Source of the DNA: Bacillota bacterium
GTDB taxonomy: Bacteria; Sysuimicrobiota; Sysuimicrobiia; Sysuimicrobiales; Segetimicrobiaceae
Assembly (NCBI GenBank): GCA_021324255.1
Contig: JAJPJL010000003.1
Span: forward strand, 1 to 64,000
Direction of reading: 5' to 3'
DNA length: 64,000 nucleotides
The notes beneath the pieces were generated by a model that made no database searches, was not told the DNA's origin, and saw only the letters and a list, made by a program, of their open reading frames with translations. Below, piece after piece: positions 16,750 to 25,309 of the stretch (position 1 is the stretch's first letter; each line of letters starts with the position of its first letter). A program made the position numbers and the translations under genes.

Positions 16750-17168
16750 CCTTCCATCACCTCGAAGCGTACGCGCGTGCGCTCGGCGATGCGCGCGTCG
16801 ATCGTGCGGCGCTCGGCCGCCCCGGCGGCGGCCTTCTGGAGCGACGCCTCGATGCACGGGCCGAGCGGATGGCCCGCGTTGAGCGCCGCGTCCACCACGG
16901 CCGCGTAGAGCGCCCGTTCCGGATCCTGACCGAGCGCGTACCCGTATCCCCGGACGCCTCCGAGCTCCACGATGCACTCATAAAACAACACCTCGCCGAG
17001 AAAGAACGACTGTTCGCTGACGGGGTCGCGGAACTGCATGTGCGTGAGCTCCGCCGCGGGTGGCTTGTGGACGCGAACGGCGGTTTCCGCGAGGACGGCG
17101 TCGGCGAGATGCCGGAGGATCTCGAGGCCCGCTTCCGCGAGCACCTCGGAACGGCCTGAATGCACCAT
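16746..17168 (-). CDS. phnG: C-P lyase subunit PhnG
   Basis: First gene of the operon and subunit of the PhnGHIJ complex. It has 140 residues from ATG 17168, matching the family length of about 150. Helical start RSEVLAEAGLEILRHLADAV, then MQFRDPVSEQSFFLGEVLF and GYALGQDPERALYAAVVDAAL, all in line with PhnG. A frame starting at 17294 would add 42 residues but would begin upstream of the likely transcription start near 17209, so 17168 is preferred. No strong Shine-Dalgarno site precedes it. Confidence 0.9.
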   Translation of the reverse strand: MVHSGRSEVLAEAGLEILRHLADAVLAETAVRVHKPPAAELTHMQFRDPVSEQSFFLGEVLFYECIVELGGVRGYGYALGQDPERALYAAVVDAALNAGHPLGPCIEASLQKAAAGAAERRTIDARIAERTRVRFEVMEG

Positions 17169-17170
17169 CT

Positions 17171-17209
17171 CGGCGTCACGGTAGCATGCCGGGGCGACGC
17201 CGACCGTGA
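17171..17209 (-). promoter_or_regulatory. phnG leader with two mutually exclusive hairpins
   Basis: Read on the minus strand, TCACGGT (17209-17203) can pair with ACCGTGA (17182-17176), and CGGCGTC (17202-17196) can pair with GACGCCG (17177-17171). The two stems overlap and cannot form together. The second stem ends two bases before the phnG start codon, so it could hide the ribosome site while the first frees it. This looks like a switch but has no known family; chance is possible in such GC-rich DNA. Confidence 0.35.
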
Positions 17210-17215
17210 AGCCGT

Positions 17216-17243
17216 AATTAAAATAGGACGAAGATGTGGTGAA
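17216..17243 (-). promoter_or_regulatory. Candidate promoter of the phn operon
   Basis: TTCACC (17243-17238) and TTTAAT (17221-17216) on the minus strand are spaced by 16 bases; the second matches the -10 consensus at five of six positions and sits in the only AT-rich patch upstream of phnG. A start of transcription near 17209 would coincide with the first paired segment of the leader. No Pho box was recognised. Confidence 0.4.
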
Positions 17244-17414
17244 CGCGAGGGCGCCAATGCGGGTGGTGCCCGGGGCAACGAGGATCGGTCGCAACGGCGC
17301 GTTAATAATGGTAGGGACAGGTTTCGGTAGCCGCCGCGAGCCGCGGCCGCGGCGGCACGGGGGAGGGTCTTACTCCGCCATTCGCGATACACCCCTGACC
17401 GGAGGCGATCATCC

Positions 17415-19094
17415 ATGGTCCTGCGCGGCGCTCACGCGGTGCTGCGGTGCCTCAAGCTCGAAGGTGTGCGGAAGCTCTTTACCATCGTCGGCGATACGAT
17501 CCTCCCGATCTGCGACGCGGCCGTGGACGAAGGCCTGGATCTCGTTGACGCGCGGCACGAGGCGGCGGCGCTGCACATGGCCGACGCGTGGACGCGGGTC
17601 ACCGGCGAGCCCGCCGTTGCCCTCGTCACAGGAGGTCCCGGCTTTGCCAACGCCGTGTCGGCGCTGCCGGCAATCCATGCCAGCGAAAGCCCGGTCGTCC
17701 TGCTCGCGGGGTGCGCCGAGACGCGGGACCTGGGCCGGTACGCGTTCCAAGAGATCGACCAGGTCGGGCTGGCCGCACCGGTGACGAAGGGATCGTGGAT
17801 GGTCCTCGACCGGCGGCGCATCCCGGACATGCTGGCCACCGCGTTTCGCACCGCGCTCACCGGGCGGTACGGACCGGTCCACGTGACCCTCCCGATCGAC
17901 GTCCAGGAGGCGGCCGTCGACGAGGACGACCTCCCGCGATATTCGCCGCGCGAGTATCGGGATGCGGGGCGGCCGCACGGCGACCCCCGCCTCATCGAGG
18001 ACGCCGTGACACTCCTCCAGCGCGCGCAGCGGCCCGTCGTCATCGCGGCCAACGCCGCGAGGCACGCGGTCGTCCCGGCCACGCTCCGGGACTTCGTCGA
18101 GATGCTGGAGGTGCCGTGCTTCACCGTGGAGCAGGCGCGCGGGCTGCTGTCGGACGACCATCCGTTGTGCTTTGGCTACGCCGACCCCGCGCTCAACGAC
18201 GCGGCGCGCCACTTCGCGGAGGCCGACGTGGTCCTGCTTCTCGGCAAGCGGCTGGACCATCGCTACCGGTACGGCCTACCGCCGTTCTTCGCCCCGTCGG
18301 CCTCGTTGATCCAGATCGACCCCGCGCCCGAGGAGATCGGGCGAAACCGCGGCGTACAGTTGGGCATCGCGGGCGACCCGGACTCGGTGCTGGCGCAGAT
18401 GTCCGCGGCCGCGCGCGGCGGCGGGCGGCAGGCATCGCCGTGGCTCGCGCAGCTGGCGCGCACCCGGGACGCGCAGCGGCGGCGGTTCGAGTCGCTCGCG
18501 ACCGACGAAGCGCCGCTCCACCCCATGCGCGTGCTGCGCGAGGTCGACGCGATCACGACCGCGGAGACGATCATCGTGGTCGACGGCGGCGACTACGCCG
18601 GCTGGGCGCGCAGCTATCTCCGGGCGAGAAATCCGGGCGGCTGGCTCCGCATCGGGCCGCTGGCGCAGCTGGGCTGCGGCGTGCCCTACGCGCTCGGCGC
18701 CAAGCTCGCCCGCCCCGCCGCGGAGGTCGTCCTCATCGTCGGCGACGGGTCGTTCGGCTTCTACGCGATGGAATACGATACCGCCGTCCGCCACCGCCTC
18801 TCGTTCACGGCCGTGATGGGCAACGATGCCCTGTGGGGCATCGACCGGAACTTCCAGCTGGCGTACTACGGCCGCGCGACCGGCACCGAGCTGCGCCAGG
18901 TCCGCTACGATCGCACGGTGGAAAGCCTGGGCGGACACGGCGAGTACGTCGAGCGGGCCGCGGATCTCGCGCCGGCCATTGAACGCGCCCGGGCGTCCGG
19001 CGCCCCGGCGCTCGTCAACGTGGTCGTCCGGAACGCGCCTTGCCCCCTCGCGGAGGCGATGATCGCCCGGAAGTCCGGGCGGCGACCGTCGTGA
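17415..19094 (+). CDS. Thiamine diphosphate-dependent enzyme (acetolactate synthase-like)
   Basis: A 559-residue cytosolic enzyme with the three domains of the acetohydroxyacid synthase/benzoylformate decarboxylase group: N-terminal pyrimidine-binding domain (ARHEAAALHMADAWTRVTG holds the catalytic glutamate), central domain, and C-terminal pyrophosphate domain with GDGSFGF followed after about 25 residues by MGNDALWG, the ThDP/Mg motif. It is not the usual ilvB since no ilvN or ilvC is near; oxalyl-CoA decarboxylase-like, sulfoacetaldehyde-type or another 2-oxoacid reaction is possible. Ribosome site GGAGG lies 10 bases before ATG 17415. It is transcribed divergently from the phn operon. Confidence 0.88.
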   Translation: MVLRGAHAVLRCLKLEGVRKLFTIVGDTILPICDAAVDEGLDLVDARHEAAALHMADAWTRVTGEPAVALVTGGPGFANAVSALPAIHASESPVVLLAGCAETRDLGRYAFQEIDQVGLAAPVTKGSWMVLDRRRIPDMLATAFRTALTGRYGPVHVTLPIDVQEAAVDEDDLPRYSPREYRDAGRPHGDPRLIEDAVTLLQRAQRPVVIAANAARHAVVPATLRDFVEMLEVPCFTVEQARGLLSDDHPLCFGYADPALNDAARHFAEADVVLLLGKRLDHRYRYGLPPFFAPSASLIQIDPAPEEIGRNRGVQLGIAGDPDSVLAQMSAAARGGGRQASPWLAQLARTRDAQRRRFESLATDEAPLHPMRVLREVDAITTAETIIVVDGGDYAGWARSYLRARNPGGWLRIGPLAQLGCGVPYALGAKLARPAAEVVLIVGDGSFGFYAMEYDTAVRHRLSFTAVMGNDALWGIDRNFQLAYYGRATGTELRQVRYDRTVESLGGHGEYVERAADLAPAIERARASGAPALVNVVVRNAPCPLAEAMIARKSGRRPS

Positions 19095-19464
19095 GCACTC
19101 GCGCCCGCGTCGGTCGCGCGGAGGAGCGCGGTGCCCGCCGCGGCGAGCCCATTGACAGCGCTCTGCCGGCCGCGACAGGGTCCCGATGCACGCTCGGTCC
19201 AAGTGCCGGGGCAGGACGCGGCAGGACGTGCGCCAAATTTGTGCGAATAGCGCCCCGGATGCGACCGCGGCGCGGGGCCCCATTCGGGCCGTCGACGCGG
19301 TTTGCACTCGGCGTGCGCGGCGAACCCGCGGGCGACCGTGCACGTAGTCTGGTCGAGCACGCTCGCCCGGGTGGTTCGTGCCGGGCGTGGTCGGCCGGAT
19401 CCCGAGCACGGAGGACGTTCCGCCGGAAGCGGATGGGACAATCGCTCGAGGGAGGAAGCAGGCG
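19095..19464. other. Intergenic, no gene recognised
   Basis: 370 bases between the ThDP enzyme and a small exported protein. A TTGACA at 19152-19157 has no good partner at the right distance. Open frames here lack any recognisable domain. It presumably contains the promoter of the downstream gene. Confidence 0.5.
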
Positions 19465-19908
19465 ATGAACATACGAGCCGTGGTCCTTGTCGGCGTCGTC
19501 ACCGCCGCGCTGATGCTCGCAGGGTCCGGCATCGGGGCGGCGCAGGGCTCGATCCAGCTCCAGGGCACGATCCAGCGGGTTGATTGCGGCGCGCAGACGG
19601 TGACGCTCGGGGGGCCCGGCGGGGTGAACACCATCGCCACCGGGCCGTACACCGCCGTGCTCATCAACTCGACAACCGTTCCGCTGTGCACGCTGCGCCG
19701 GTATATCGGCGTCCCGGCCACCGCGTGGCTCGTGGCGAACGGCAGGCAGTTTACGGCCACGCGGATCGACGTGGCCGTCGCCGCGACGCCGCCGCCACCG
19801 CCGCCGCCCTATTATCCCTACCCTTACTACGGTCCGTACTACTACGGGCCGCCGTTCTGGTTCGGCATTGGGATCGTGTTCGGGCCGGGATTTCACCACC
19901 ACCGTTAG
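19465..19908 (+). CDS. Small exported Pro/Tyr-rich protein
   Basis: A 147-residue exported protein. A clear signal peptide (MNIRAVVLVGVVTAALMLAG with GIGAAQ after it) precedes a compact domain with two cysteines that could form a disulfide (VDCGAQTVTL and VPLCTLRRYIG). The last third is low complexity: a run of prolines, then alternating Tyr and Pro, an aromatic segment and a final HHHR. ATG 19465 has GGAGG eight bases before it. No family recognised; the tail suggests a surface or wall role, perhaps metal or surface contact. Confidence 0.75.
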   Translation: MNIRAVVLVGVVTAALMLAGSGIGAAQGSIQLQGTIQRVDCGAQTVTLGGPGGVNTIATGPYTAVLINSTTVPLCTLRRYIGVPATAWLVANGRQFTATRIDVAVAATPPPPPPPYYPYPYYGPYYYGPPFWFGIGIVFGPGFHHHR

Positions 19909-20020
19909 CGCGTCATTCCCGAACGTCGGCGAGGGTTCGGGCCGGCTCCGCTCCCGCGTCTCGTCAAACACCACGACGCGGCGCTAGCAGACCCGCGGGC
20001 GCCGGGCGGCCGCCGCGGGT

Positions 20021-20049
20021 CGAGGGGCGCATGCGCCCCTCGCATTTTG
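20021..20049 (+). terminator. Palindromic hairpin with T-rich tail
   Basis: A perfect 22-base palindrome (20021-20042; half-site CGAGGGGCGCA) is followed by CATTTTG. A second stem, ACCCGCGG with CCGCGGGT (19991-20020), abuts it. The pair lies after the exported protein and before the XRE gene, as expected for an intrinsic terminator. The T run is short. Confidence 0.5.
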
Positions 20050-20102
20050 CCAATCGCTCCTCGCCCGCGCCCAAGTTTTCTCCCGTTTTTCGTAGCCCGG
20101 TA

Positions 20103-20435
20103 ATGTTCCTGACACGCGGATGTCGAGGTGGGGCGTCATGCTCAACCGTGGAGGTGCGAGTCCTGGACGTATCCGGGGAAGTCGAGCACGCGCGGCTGCC
20201 GGTGCCGGCGGACCTCGCCGCCGCGATGCGGGCGTGGTGTGCGCGGCGCGGCGTCAGCCAGTCGGCCCTCGCCATGCGCGTCGGCATCAGCGCCTCGCAC
20301 CTCAACCAGATCGTCCACGGCCGGGCCCGCCCGAGTCTCGAGCTCGCTCAGCGCATCGCCGCCGTGCTGGAGGCGGCCCCGCCGCGCGTGACGATCGTTA
20401 CTCTTTCAAGCCCGACAGCGCGATCCCTTGAATGA
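20103..20435 (+). CDS. XRE-family helix-turn-helix regulator
   Basis: A 110-residue protein with one Cro/C1-type DNA-binding domain: MRAWCARRGVSQSALAMRVG, then ISASHLNQIVHGRARPS, ending LELAQRIAAVL. The first 35 residues form a short beta-rich N-terminus. ATG 20103 is used; GTG 20148 is an alternative nearer the conserved part. Its last 38 bases overlap the end of the sugar permease gene on the opposite strand, so readthrough of either would make antisense RNA. Target genes unknown; it could be an antitoxin-like regulator but no toxin is adjacent. Confidence 0.75.
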   Translation: MFLTRGCRGGASCSTVEVRVLDVSGEVEHARLPVPADLAAAMRAWCARRGVSQSALAMRVGISASHLNQIVHGRARPSLELAQRIAAVLEAAPPRVTIVTLSSPTARSLE

Positions 20436-21237
20436 ACGCCCGTTGGAAGAAAAAGAAGAGCAGCACGAGCGGAATCATGGCCACCGTGGAGATGGCCATG
20501 ACCTGGTTGTAGGTGGTCACGTACTGCTCCTGGAATCGCTGCAGGCCGATCGGCACCGTGCGCAGGCTGTCGTCGGAGATGATGATGAACGGCCAGACGA
20601 ACGAGTCCCACGTCTCACGCCACACGAACAGCCCGAGCGTGAACACCGCCGGCCAGACGAGCGGCACGACGATGCGGAAGTACGTGCCCAGCTCTCCCGC
20701 GCCGTCGATGCGCGCCGCCTCGATGAGCGAGTCGGGCAGGTGCAGCATGAACTGGCGCATCAAAAACACCCCGAACGCGTCCGCGGCGACCGGGACGATC
20801 AGCCCCTGGTAGGTGTTGAGCCAGCCCAGCTCCTTTACGATGAGGAACGTCGGCACCATCAGCACTTCGATCGGCAGCATCAGCGTGCATAGGATGGCGA
20901 GAAACAGCACCCGCTGGCCGACGTAGCGGTACTTGGCGAGGCTGTACCCGGCAAACCCGGCGAGGACCACGTTCAGCACGGTCACCGCGACGGACACGAT
21001 CACGCTGTTCACGAAGTACCGGCCGAACGGAAACTGGTTCCACGCGGCCGGGTAGTTGCTCCACTCGGGAGGCCTGGGGATCCATTGAATGGGAAGTTGG
21101 AACACCTGGGCGAGCGGCTTCAGCGACGTCGAGAGCATCCACAGGATCGGGACGAGCATGAGGATCCCGAACGCGCTCACGAGCACGAAGCGGACCCAGT
21201 ACAACGTGCGGTCCACGTAGGTGTGACCGCTAATCAT
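20398..21237 (-). CDS. Carbohydrate ABC transporter permease (MalG type)
   Basis: Inner-membrane subunit of a sugar importer, 279 residues with six predicted spans. The EAA loop reads LIEAARIDGAGELGTYFRIV with PLVWPAVFTL after it. It overlaps its partner permease by eight bases. No ATPase gene is adjacent; many such systems share a common MsmK/UgpC-type ATPase encoded elsewhere. The matching binding protein may be the one at 26325-27635 on the same strand. Confidence 0.9.
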   Translation of the reverse strand: MISGHTYVDRTLYWVRFVLVSAFGILMLVPILWMLSTSLKPLAQVFQLPIQWIPRPPEWSNYPAAWNQFPFGRYFVNSVIVSVAVTVLNVVLAGFAGYSLAKYRYVGQRVLFLAILCTLMLPIEVLMVPTFLIVKELGWLNTYQGLIVPVAADAFGVFLMRQFMLHLPDSLIEAARIDGAGELGTYFRIVVPLVWPAVFTLGLFVWRETWDSFVWPFIIISDDSLRTVPIGLQRFQEQYVTTYNQVMAISTVAMIPLVLLFFFFQRAFIQGIALSGLKE

Positions 21238-22231
21238 GGCCGCCGTCCCGGAACAGCCGCAGCTGCATCAGCGTGAAGACCATCATGCCGAGCAGGAGGA
21301 AGATCGACGCCGCGCTCGCCAGCCCCATCTTGAAGAATTGAAACCCGGTCTGGTAGATGAACAGCGACAGCACGCGGGTGGCGCCGTCGGGGCCTCCACC
21401 GGAGATGATCAGCACGTTGGTGAAGACCTTCGACATCAGGATCAATGACACCACGATGACGAGCAGCCCGGTCGGCCGCAGCAGCGGCAGCGTGATCGCG
21501 CGAAACCGCTGGAGGCCGGAGGCGCCGTCGATCGCCGCGGCCTCGTAGTACTCCTGGGGGATGTTCTGCAATCCCGCAAGATACACGATCATGAAGTACG
21601 GCACAAACCGCCACTCCGCGGAGAGGATGAATCCGGGCATCGTGGCGCGGCGGTCCCCGAGCCAGTCCACCGCGGGCAGCCCGATGGCGTGCAGGCCCAC
21701 GTTGAGGAGCCCATACGGGTGGAACAAAAAACGCCACACCGTGGCGTAGACGACGACCGGCATGATCGCCGGCAGGAAATAGATCAAGCGGAGCACGTTT
21801 CTCGCGGGGAGCGCCGTGTTGAACACGAGCGCGAGGAGGAGCGAGAGAATCCAGAGCGGGACGCACGTCCCGAACACGAAGTACGCGGTCGCGCCCACGG
21901 ACTGGTGAAACAACGGGTCCCGGAGCAGGGCGGTGTAGTTCGAGAGGCCGACGAAGCGCGGCGCGCTCAGCAGATCGTAACTCGTCAAGCTCAGATAGAA
22001 CGCCTGGACCATCGGCAGAAACTTGAACACGAGCAGGAGCAGCAGCATCGGGGCGAGGAACGCGTACCCCCACAGCTGGCGGCGCGCCTCCGCGGAGCGC
22101 AGGAGCGTCCCGAGCCCCCGCCGGCGCCGCGGCGCCGCGGCCGGGCGCGCGGTAAACGGCCGGGCATCGACGCCCGCGCTGTCGCGCAGGCCCAGCGGGA
22201 GCCCGTTCGCTCGCACCGGCGGGCGTGCCAT
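21230..22231 (-). CDS. Carbohydrate ABC transporter permease (MalF type)
   Basis: Partner permease, 333 residues. About 60 hydrophilic, Arg/Pro-rich residues precede the first span (LWGYAFLAPMLLLLLVFKFL). The EAA loop is YYEAAAIDGASGLQRFRAIT with LPLLRPTGLL after it. ATG 22231 is chosen because upstream codons of the open frame lose the gene-like base pattern and read across the MFS gene on the other strand. The region between the two divergent starts (22232-22369) probably holds both promoters. Confidence 0.88.
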   Translation of the reverse strand: MARPPVRANGLPLGLRDSAGVDARPFTARPAAAPRRRRGLGTLLRSAEARRQLWGYAFLAPMLLLLLVFKFLPMVQAFYLSLTSYDLLSAPRFVGLSNYTALLRDPLFHQSVGATAYFVFGTCVPLWILSLLLALVFNTALPARNVLRLIYFLPAIMPVVVYATVWRFLFHPYGLLNVGLHAIGLPAVDWLGDRRATMPGFILSAEWRFVPYFMIVYLAGLQNIPQEYYEAAAIDGASGLQRFRAITLPLLRPTGLLVIVVSLILMSKVFTNVLIISGGGPDGATRVLSLFIYQTGFQFFKMGLASAASIFLLLGMMVFTLMQLRLFRDGGHD

Positions 22232-22369
22232 GATGATTGGCCTACTTCGCCGCCCGTTCACGCTTCTCCGCCACTTGCCACCGCGCCGGCGCCGCAGCCG
22301 GCCGCGACGCAGGCCGCGCGACGGCCCTTGCAGAAGTGCGTCCCGCAGCTCATCTCGCCTCGAAGGTGC

Positions 22370-23545
22370 GTGACCTTGCGACCGCGGCCGCGCCGGGTGC
22401 CGCCCGGGATCGTGCTGGGCGCAGCCGGGTTTTGCACGAACATCTCCTGGCAGGTCGTCCTCCCCGTGCTCCCGGTCCATCTCGCGCGCCTCGGATACTC
22501 CGCCGCTCACATCGGGATCATGGTGAGCGCACTCAGCATCTCCATGGCCGCGGTCGAGCTGCAGGCGGGGCCGATCGCGAGCGCCGTGGGACGGCGCCTC
22601 GCGCTCCTGGGAGGGTATGCGGCGAACGGCGCCTGTCTCGTGCTCGCGGGCGCGGCCCGCTCGGCACCCTCCGTCGTGCTGGCGCTCGCGGGGATCGGCG
22701 GCGCGCGGGGCGTGTTGATCCCGCCGCTCCACGCCACGGTCGCCGAGGCATCCACGGCGGCGACGCGCGGCCGGATGTTTGGGCTCTTTTGGTTTTGGGC
22801 CTCGGCCGCGACCCTGGCGGGGCCGCTCCTTGGGAGTGTTGTGGCCGCGACGTACGGAGACCGTGCGCCGTTCTACGCCGGCGCCGCGCTGAGCGCGCTC
22901 GCCATCCCGCTGATCGCCCGGGTGGCGCCGCCGCGGCGCAGCTCAGCCAGGGTGCCGTTACGCGAGATCGCCGACGCGTTTTCGCTGCCGGCGCTCGTGC
23001 GCCTGTGCGCGACGACCCTCTTGTGCTTCGGCATGGCCGGGGTGTGGACGACGTATCTTCCGCTGCACATCGCACGCCAGGGTCTCTCGATCGTCGTGGT
23101 GGGGTGGGTGTTCGCCGTCCAGGGGCTCGTGTACATGCTCATGCAGCCGACGACGGGACGCCTCATCACCCGCCTGCGCGGCGACCGCTTGGCCTTGGCC
23201 GGGATCGCGGGGATGGCGGGCGCTGTCCTCGCGGTGCCATTGATCCACACGCCGCCTGCCTTGCTCGCCGCGGGCGCGGTGTACGGCTTTGGGTTCGGCC
23301 TGATCCCCGTAACGCTGGCCACGCGGATCACTTGGCTCATCGCACCGGACCGGCTCACCACGGCGATGGGCATGTATAACAGCGCGATCGACTTCGGATT
23401 GTTTCTAGGCCCGCTGCTCGGCGGCGCCGTCGTGGCGTTCAGCTCCATGCCGCCGTTCAGCCTCGCGCTCCCGTTCGGTGTCGCCGCATCGCTGATGGCG
23501 TTGGGCGGCGCGCCGCGGCCGGAGACGGCTCGAGCGCAGGCGTAG
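22370..23545 (+). CDS. MFS transporter
   Basis: A 391-residue major facilitator with about 12 membrane segments. The cytoplasmic loop between the second and third span reads AVGRRLALLGGYAANG, a variant of the family's G-x-x-x-D-R-x-G-R-R/K motif. It resembles drug or sugar efflux members. GTG 22370 is the first start that leaves a short basic N-terminus before the first span (IVLGAAGFCTNISWQVVLPV). Substrate unknown. Confidence 0.85.
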   Translation: MTLRPRPRRVPPGIVLGAAGFCTNISWQVVLPVLPVHLARLGYSAAHIGIMVSALSISMAAVELQAGPIASAVGRRLALLGGYAANGACLVLAGAARSAPSVVLALAGIGGARGVLIPPLHATVAEASTAATRGRMFGLFWFWASAATLAGPLLGSVVAATYGDRAPFYAGAALSALAIPLIARVAPPRRSSARVPLREIADAFSLPALVRLCATTLLCFGMAGVWTTYLPLHIARQGLSIVVVGWVFAVQGLVYMLMQPTTGRLITRLRGDRLALAGIAGMAGAVLAVPLIHTPPALLAAGAVYGFGFGLIPVTLATRITWLIAPDRLTTAMGMYNSAIDFGLFLGPLLGGAVVAFSSMPPFSLALPFGVAASLMALGGAPRPETARAQA

Positions 23546-23788
23546 CTGCACCCGCACGGGCCGGATCGGGGACTGACCGCGCCGCTGTCGAATCTCCTCC
23601 TCAGCTTACCCGCCGCGGGTGAGCGCTCTGCGGCAGGTCTCCGCCCGCGGTAGGCCCGCCGCGGGCGTCCCGGCGCGCCGCGCGGCAGGCACTCGAGGAG
23701 TTTCCCCAGAATCCCACCACGCCGTCCGGCGAGGGCCTCGGTGACACCCTCCGGGCGGCGCACATCGAGGGAAAGGAGCCAGCGCGGC

Positions 23789-24265
23789 GTGAGACCGGCA
23801 CGCGCCGTCTGTGCGCTCACCGGCGTCGTCATCGCCGCGTTGCTCGCGGCGTTTGCCGGGACCGCGTCCCATCGCTCCGGCGACACAACCGCGCCGCGCC
23901 GCGGCGTCGCGCCGGCGCCGCCGGATGGCGGCGCCGCGAACGCGGCCGGACCGCGCGGAGATGGACCATACTACGTCGTGGTGGAGAAGCACTACGCGGA
24001 GGTCGATCCGCGTGACGACACCGCAAGCTGGTTTTACGGGACCGTGCGCAACGACGGCAACGCTCAGGGCAATTGCCAGGTCATCGCGTACTACTTCGAT
24101 GAGGACGACCGCGCCATCGAAGCGACCGTCGTCGACATCAAGCCGCTCGCGCCTGGGCAGATGACGACCTTCATGACCCGTCCGAACGTGCAGAACGTCG
24201 CGTCGGCGGCCGTGGCGTTCACCGGACGCTGCGGACACGGACGCCTGTGGCACTATGAGCCCTGA
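23789..24265 (+). CDS. FxLYD-like exported protein
   Basis: A 158-residue protein with an N-terminal hydrophobic segment (ALTGVVIAALLAAFAGTA) that is a signal peptide or membrane anchor, a Pro/Ala/Gly linker, then a single beta-sandwich domain of about 85 residues. The domain reads WFYGTVRNDGNAQGNCQVIA, then YYFDEDDRAIEATVV and IKPLAPGQMTTF, the pattern of FxLYD domains found in exported proteins. GTG 23789 has GGAG ten bases before it. Its end overlaps the next gene by 11 bases. Function unknown. Confidence 0.75.
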   Translation: MRPARAVCALTGVVIAALLAAFAGTASHRSGDTTAPRRGVAPAPPDGGAANAAGPRGDGPYYVVVEKHYAEVDPRDDTASWFYGTVRNDGNAQGNCQVIAYYFDEDDRAIEATVVDIKPLAPGQMTTFMTRPNVQNVASAAVAFTGRCGHGRLWHYEP

Positions 24266-25256
24266 GCCTCCGCCTCGCCCGCCCAGGGTGGTCGTCACCG
24301 ACCACGTGTTTCCGTCCCTCGACGTGGAGCGCGCGGTGCTGCGCGCCGCGGGCGCGGAACTGGTCGTGCTGCAGGCCACGTCCGACGCGGAGCTCCTGGA
24401 CGCCGCCGCCGAGGCGGACGCGCTGCTCGTCTGCTACGCGCCGGTCACGCGGCGCGTCATCGAGCGCTTGACGCGGTGCCGGGTCATCGCCCGCTACGGC
24501 ATCGGCGTGGACAACGTCGACGTCTCGGCCGCGACCGAGCGCGGCATCGTCGTGACAAACGTGCCCGATTACTGCGTCGACGAGGTCAGCGACCACGCCC
24601 TGGGGATGCTGCTCGCGTGCGCGCGGAAGCTGGCGTGGCTCGACCGCCGGGTGCGCGCCGGCCGGTGGGACGCGCGCGACGCGGCCCCGATGCACCGCCT
24701 GCGCGGCCGCGTCCTCGGCCTCATCGGCTTCGGCAAGATCCCGCGGTGCCTCGCGGCCAAGGCGCGCGCGCTGGGCCTCGAGCTCCTCGCGTTCGATCCC
24801 TACGTCTCCGCGGACGAGATGCTGGCGCACGGGGTCCGCAAGGCGACGTTCGATGAGCTGCTCGCGCGCGCGGATTACGTCTCGGTCCACGCGCCGCTCG
24901 TCCCCGAAACCCGCGGCCTCATCGGCGAGGCGGCGTTGCGGGCGATGAAGCCCACGGCGTACCTCATCAATACGTCCCGCGGTCCAATCGTCTCCCTCGG
25001 CGCCGTTGCTCGCGCGTTGCGCGAGGGCTGGATCGCCGGGGCGGCCCTCGACGTGCTGGAAACCGAGCCGCCCGCGGATGCGGATGCGCTCCGCGGCCTG
25101 GAGACGTTGCTGCTGACGCCGCACGTGGCATTCTATTCCGAGGAGTCCGTCGAGGAGCTACAGCGCAAGGCGGCGGAAAGCGTCGTGCGGGTGCTCACGG
25201 GCGAGACGCCCCGCTATCCCGTCAACGCCGTGCCGATGCGGCCGGAAGCGCCGTAA
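24255..25256 (+). CDS. D-isomer-specific 2-hydroxyacid dehydrogenase
   Basis: A 333-residue NAD-dependent dehydrogenase of the phosphoglycerate dehydrogenase / CtBP group. Catalytic set visible: Arg in INTSRGPIV, Glu in VLETEPPAD, His in LTPHVAFYSEES. The nucleotide motif is LGLIGFGKIPR, with the last glycine of GxGxxG replaced by Pro, a variation also seen in this group. It overlaps the preceding exported protein gene by 11 bases. Substrate unknown. Confidence 0.9.
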   Translation: MSPEPPPRPPRVVVTDHVFPSLDVERAVLRAAGAELVVLQATSDAELLDAAAEADALLVCYAPVTRRVIERLTRCRVIARYGIGVDNVDVSAATERGIVVTNVPDYCVDEVSDHALGMLLACARKLAWLDRRVRAGRWDARDAAPMHRLRGRVLGLIGFGKIPRCLAAKARALGLELLAFDPYVSADEMLAHGVRKATFDELLARADYVSVHAPLVPETRGLIGEAALRAMKPTAYLINTSRGPIVSLGAVARALREGWIAGAALDVLETEPPADADALRGLETLLLTPHVAFYSEESVEELQRKAAESVVRVLTGETPRYPVNAVPMRPEAP

Positions 25257-25309
25257 CGCCCCGGCGCGGCCCCAGCCCGGCCGGCGGCGCGGGCGCGTCG
25301 GTCCCCCGG

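Noticed and set aside
17171-17209. A pseudoknot in the phnG leader
   Set aside because: The two stems have the order needed for an H-type pseudoknot, but there is no linker between the first two arms and the last two overlap by two bases, so both cannot form together. Competing hairpins are the better reading.
17169-17294. 42-residue N-terminal extension of PhnG
   Set aside because: The extra part does not fit PhnG length, covers the AT-rich promoter patch and shows no ribosome site.
17415-19094. ThDP enzyme as phosphonopyruvate decarboxylase
   Set aside because: It is next to the phn operon but has three full domains and 559 residues, against about 380 for that enzyme, and no phosphonate-synthesis genes are near.
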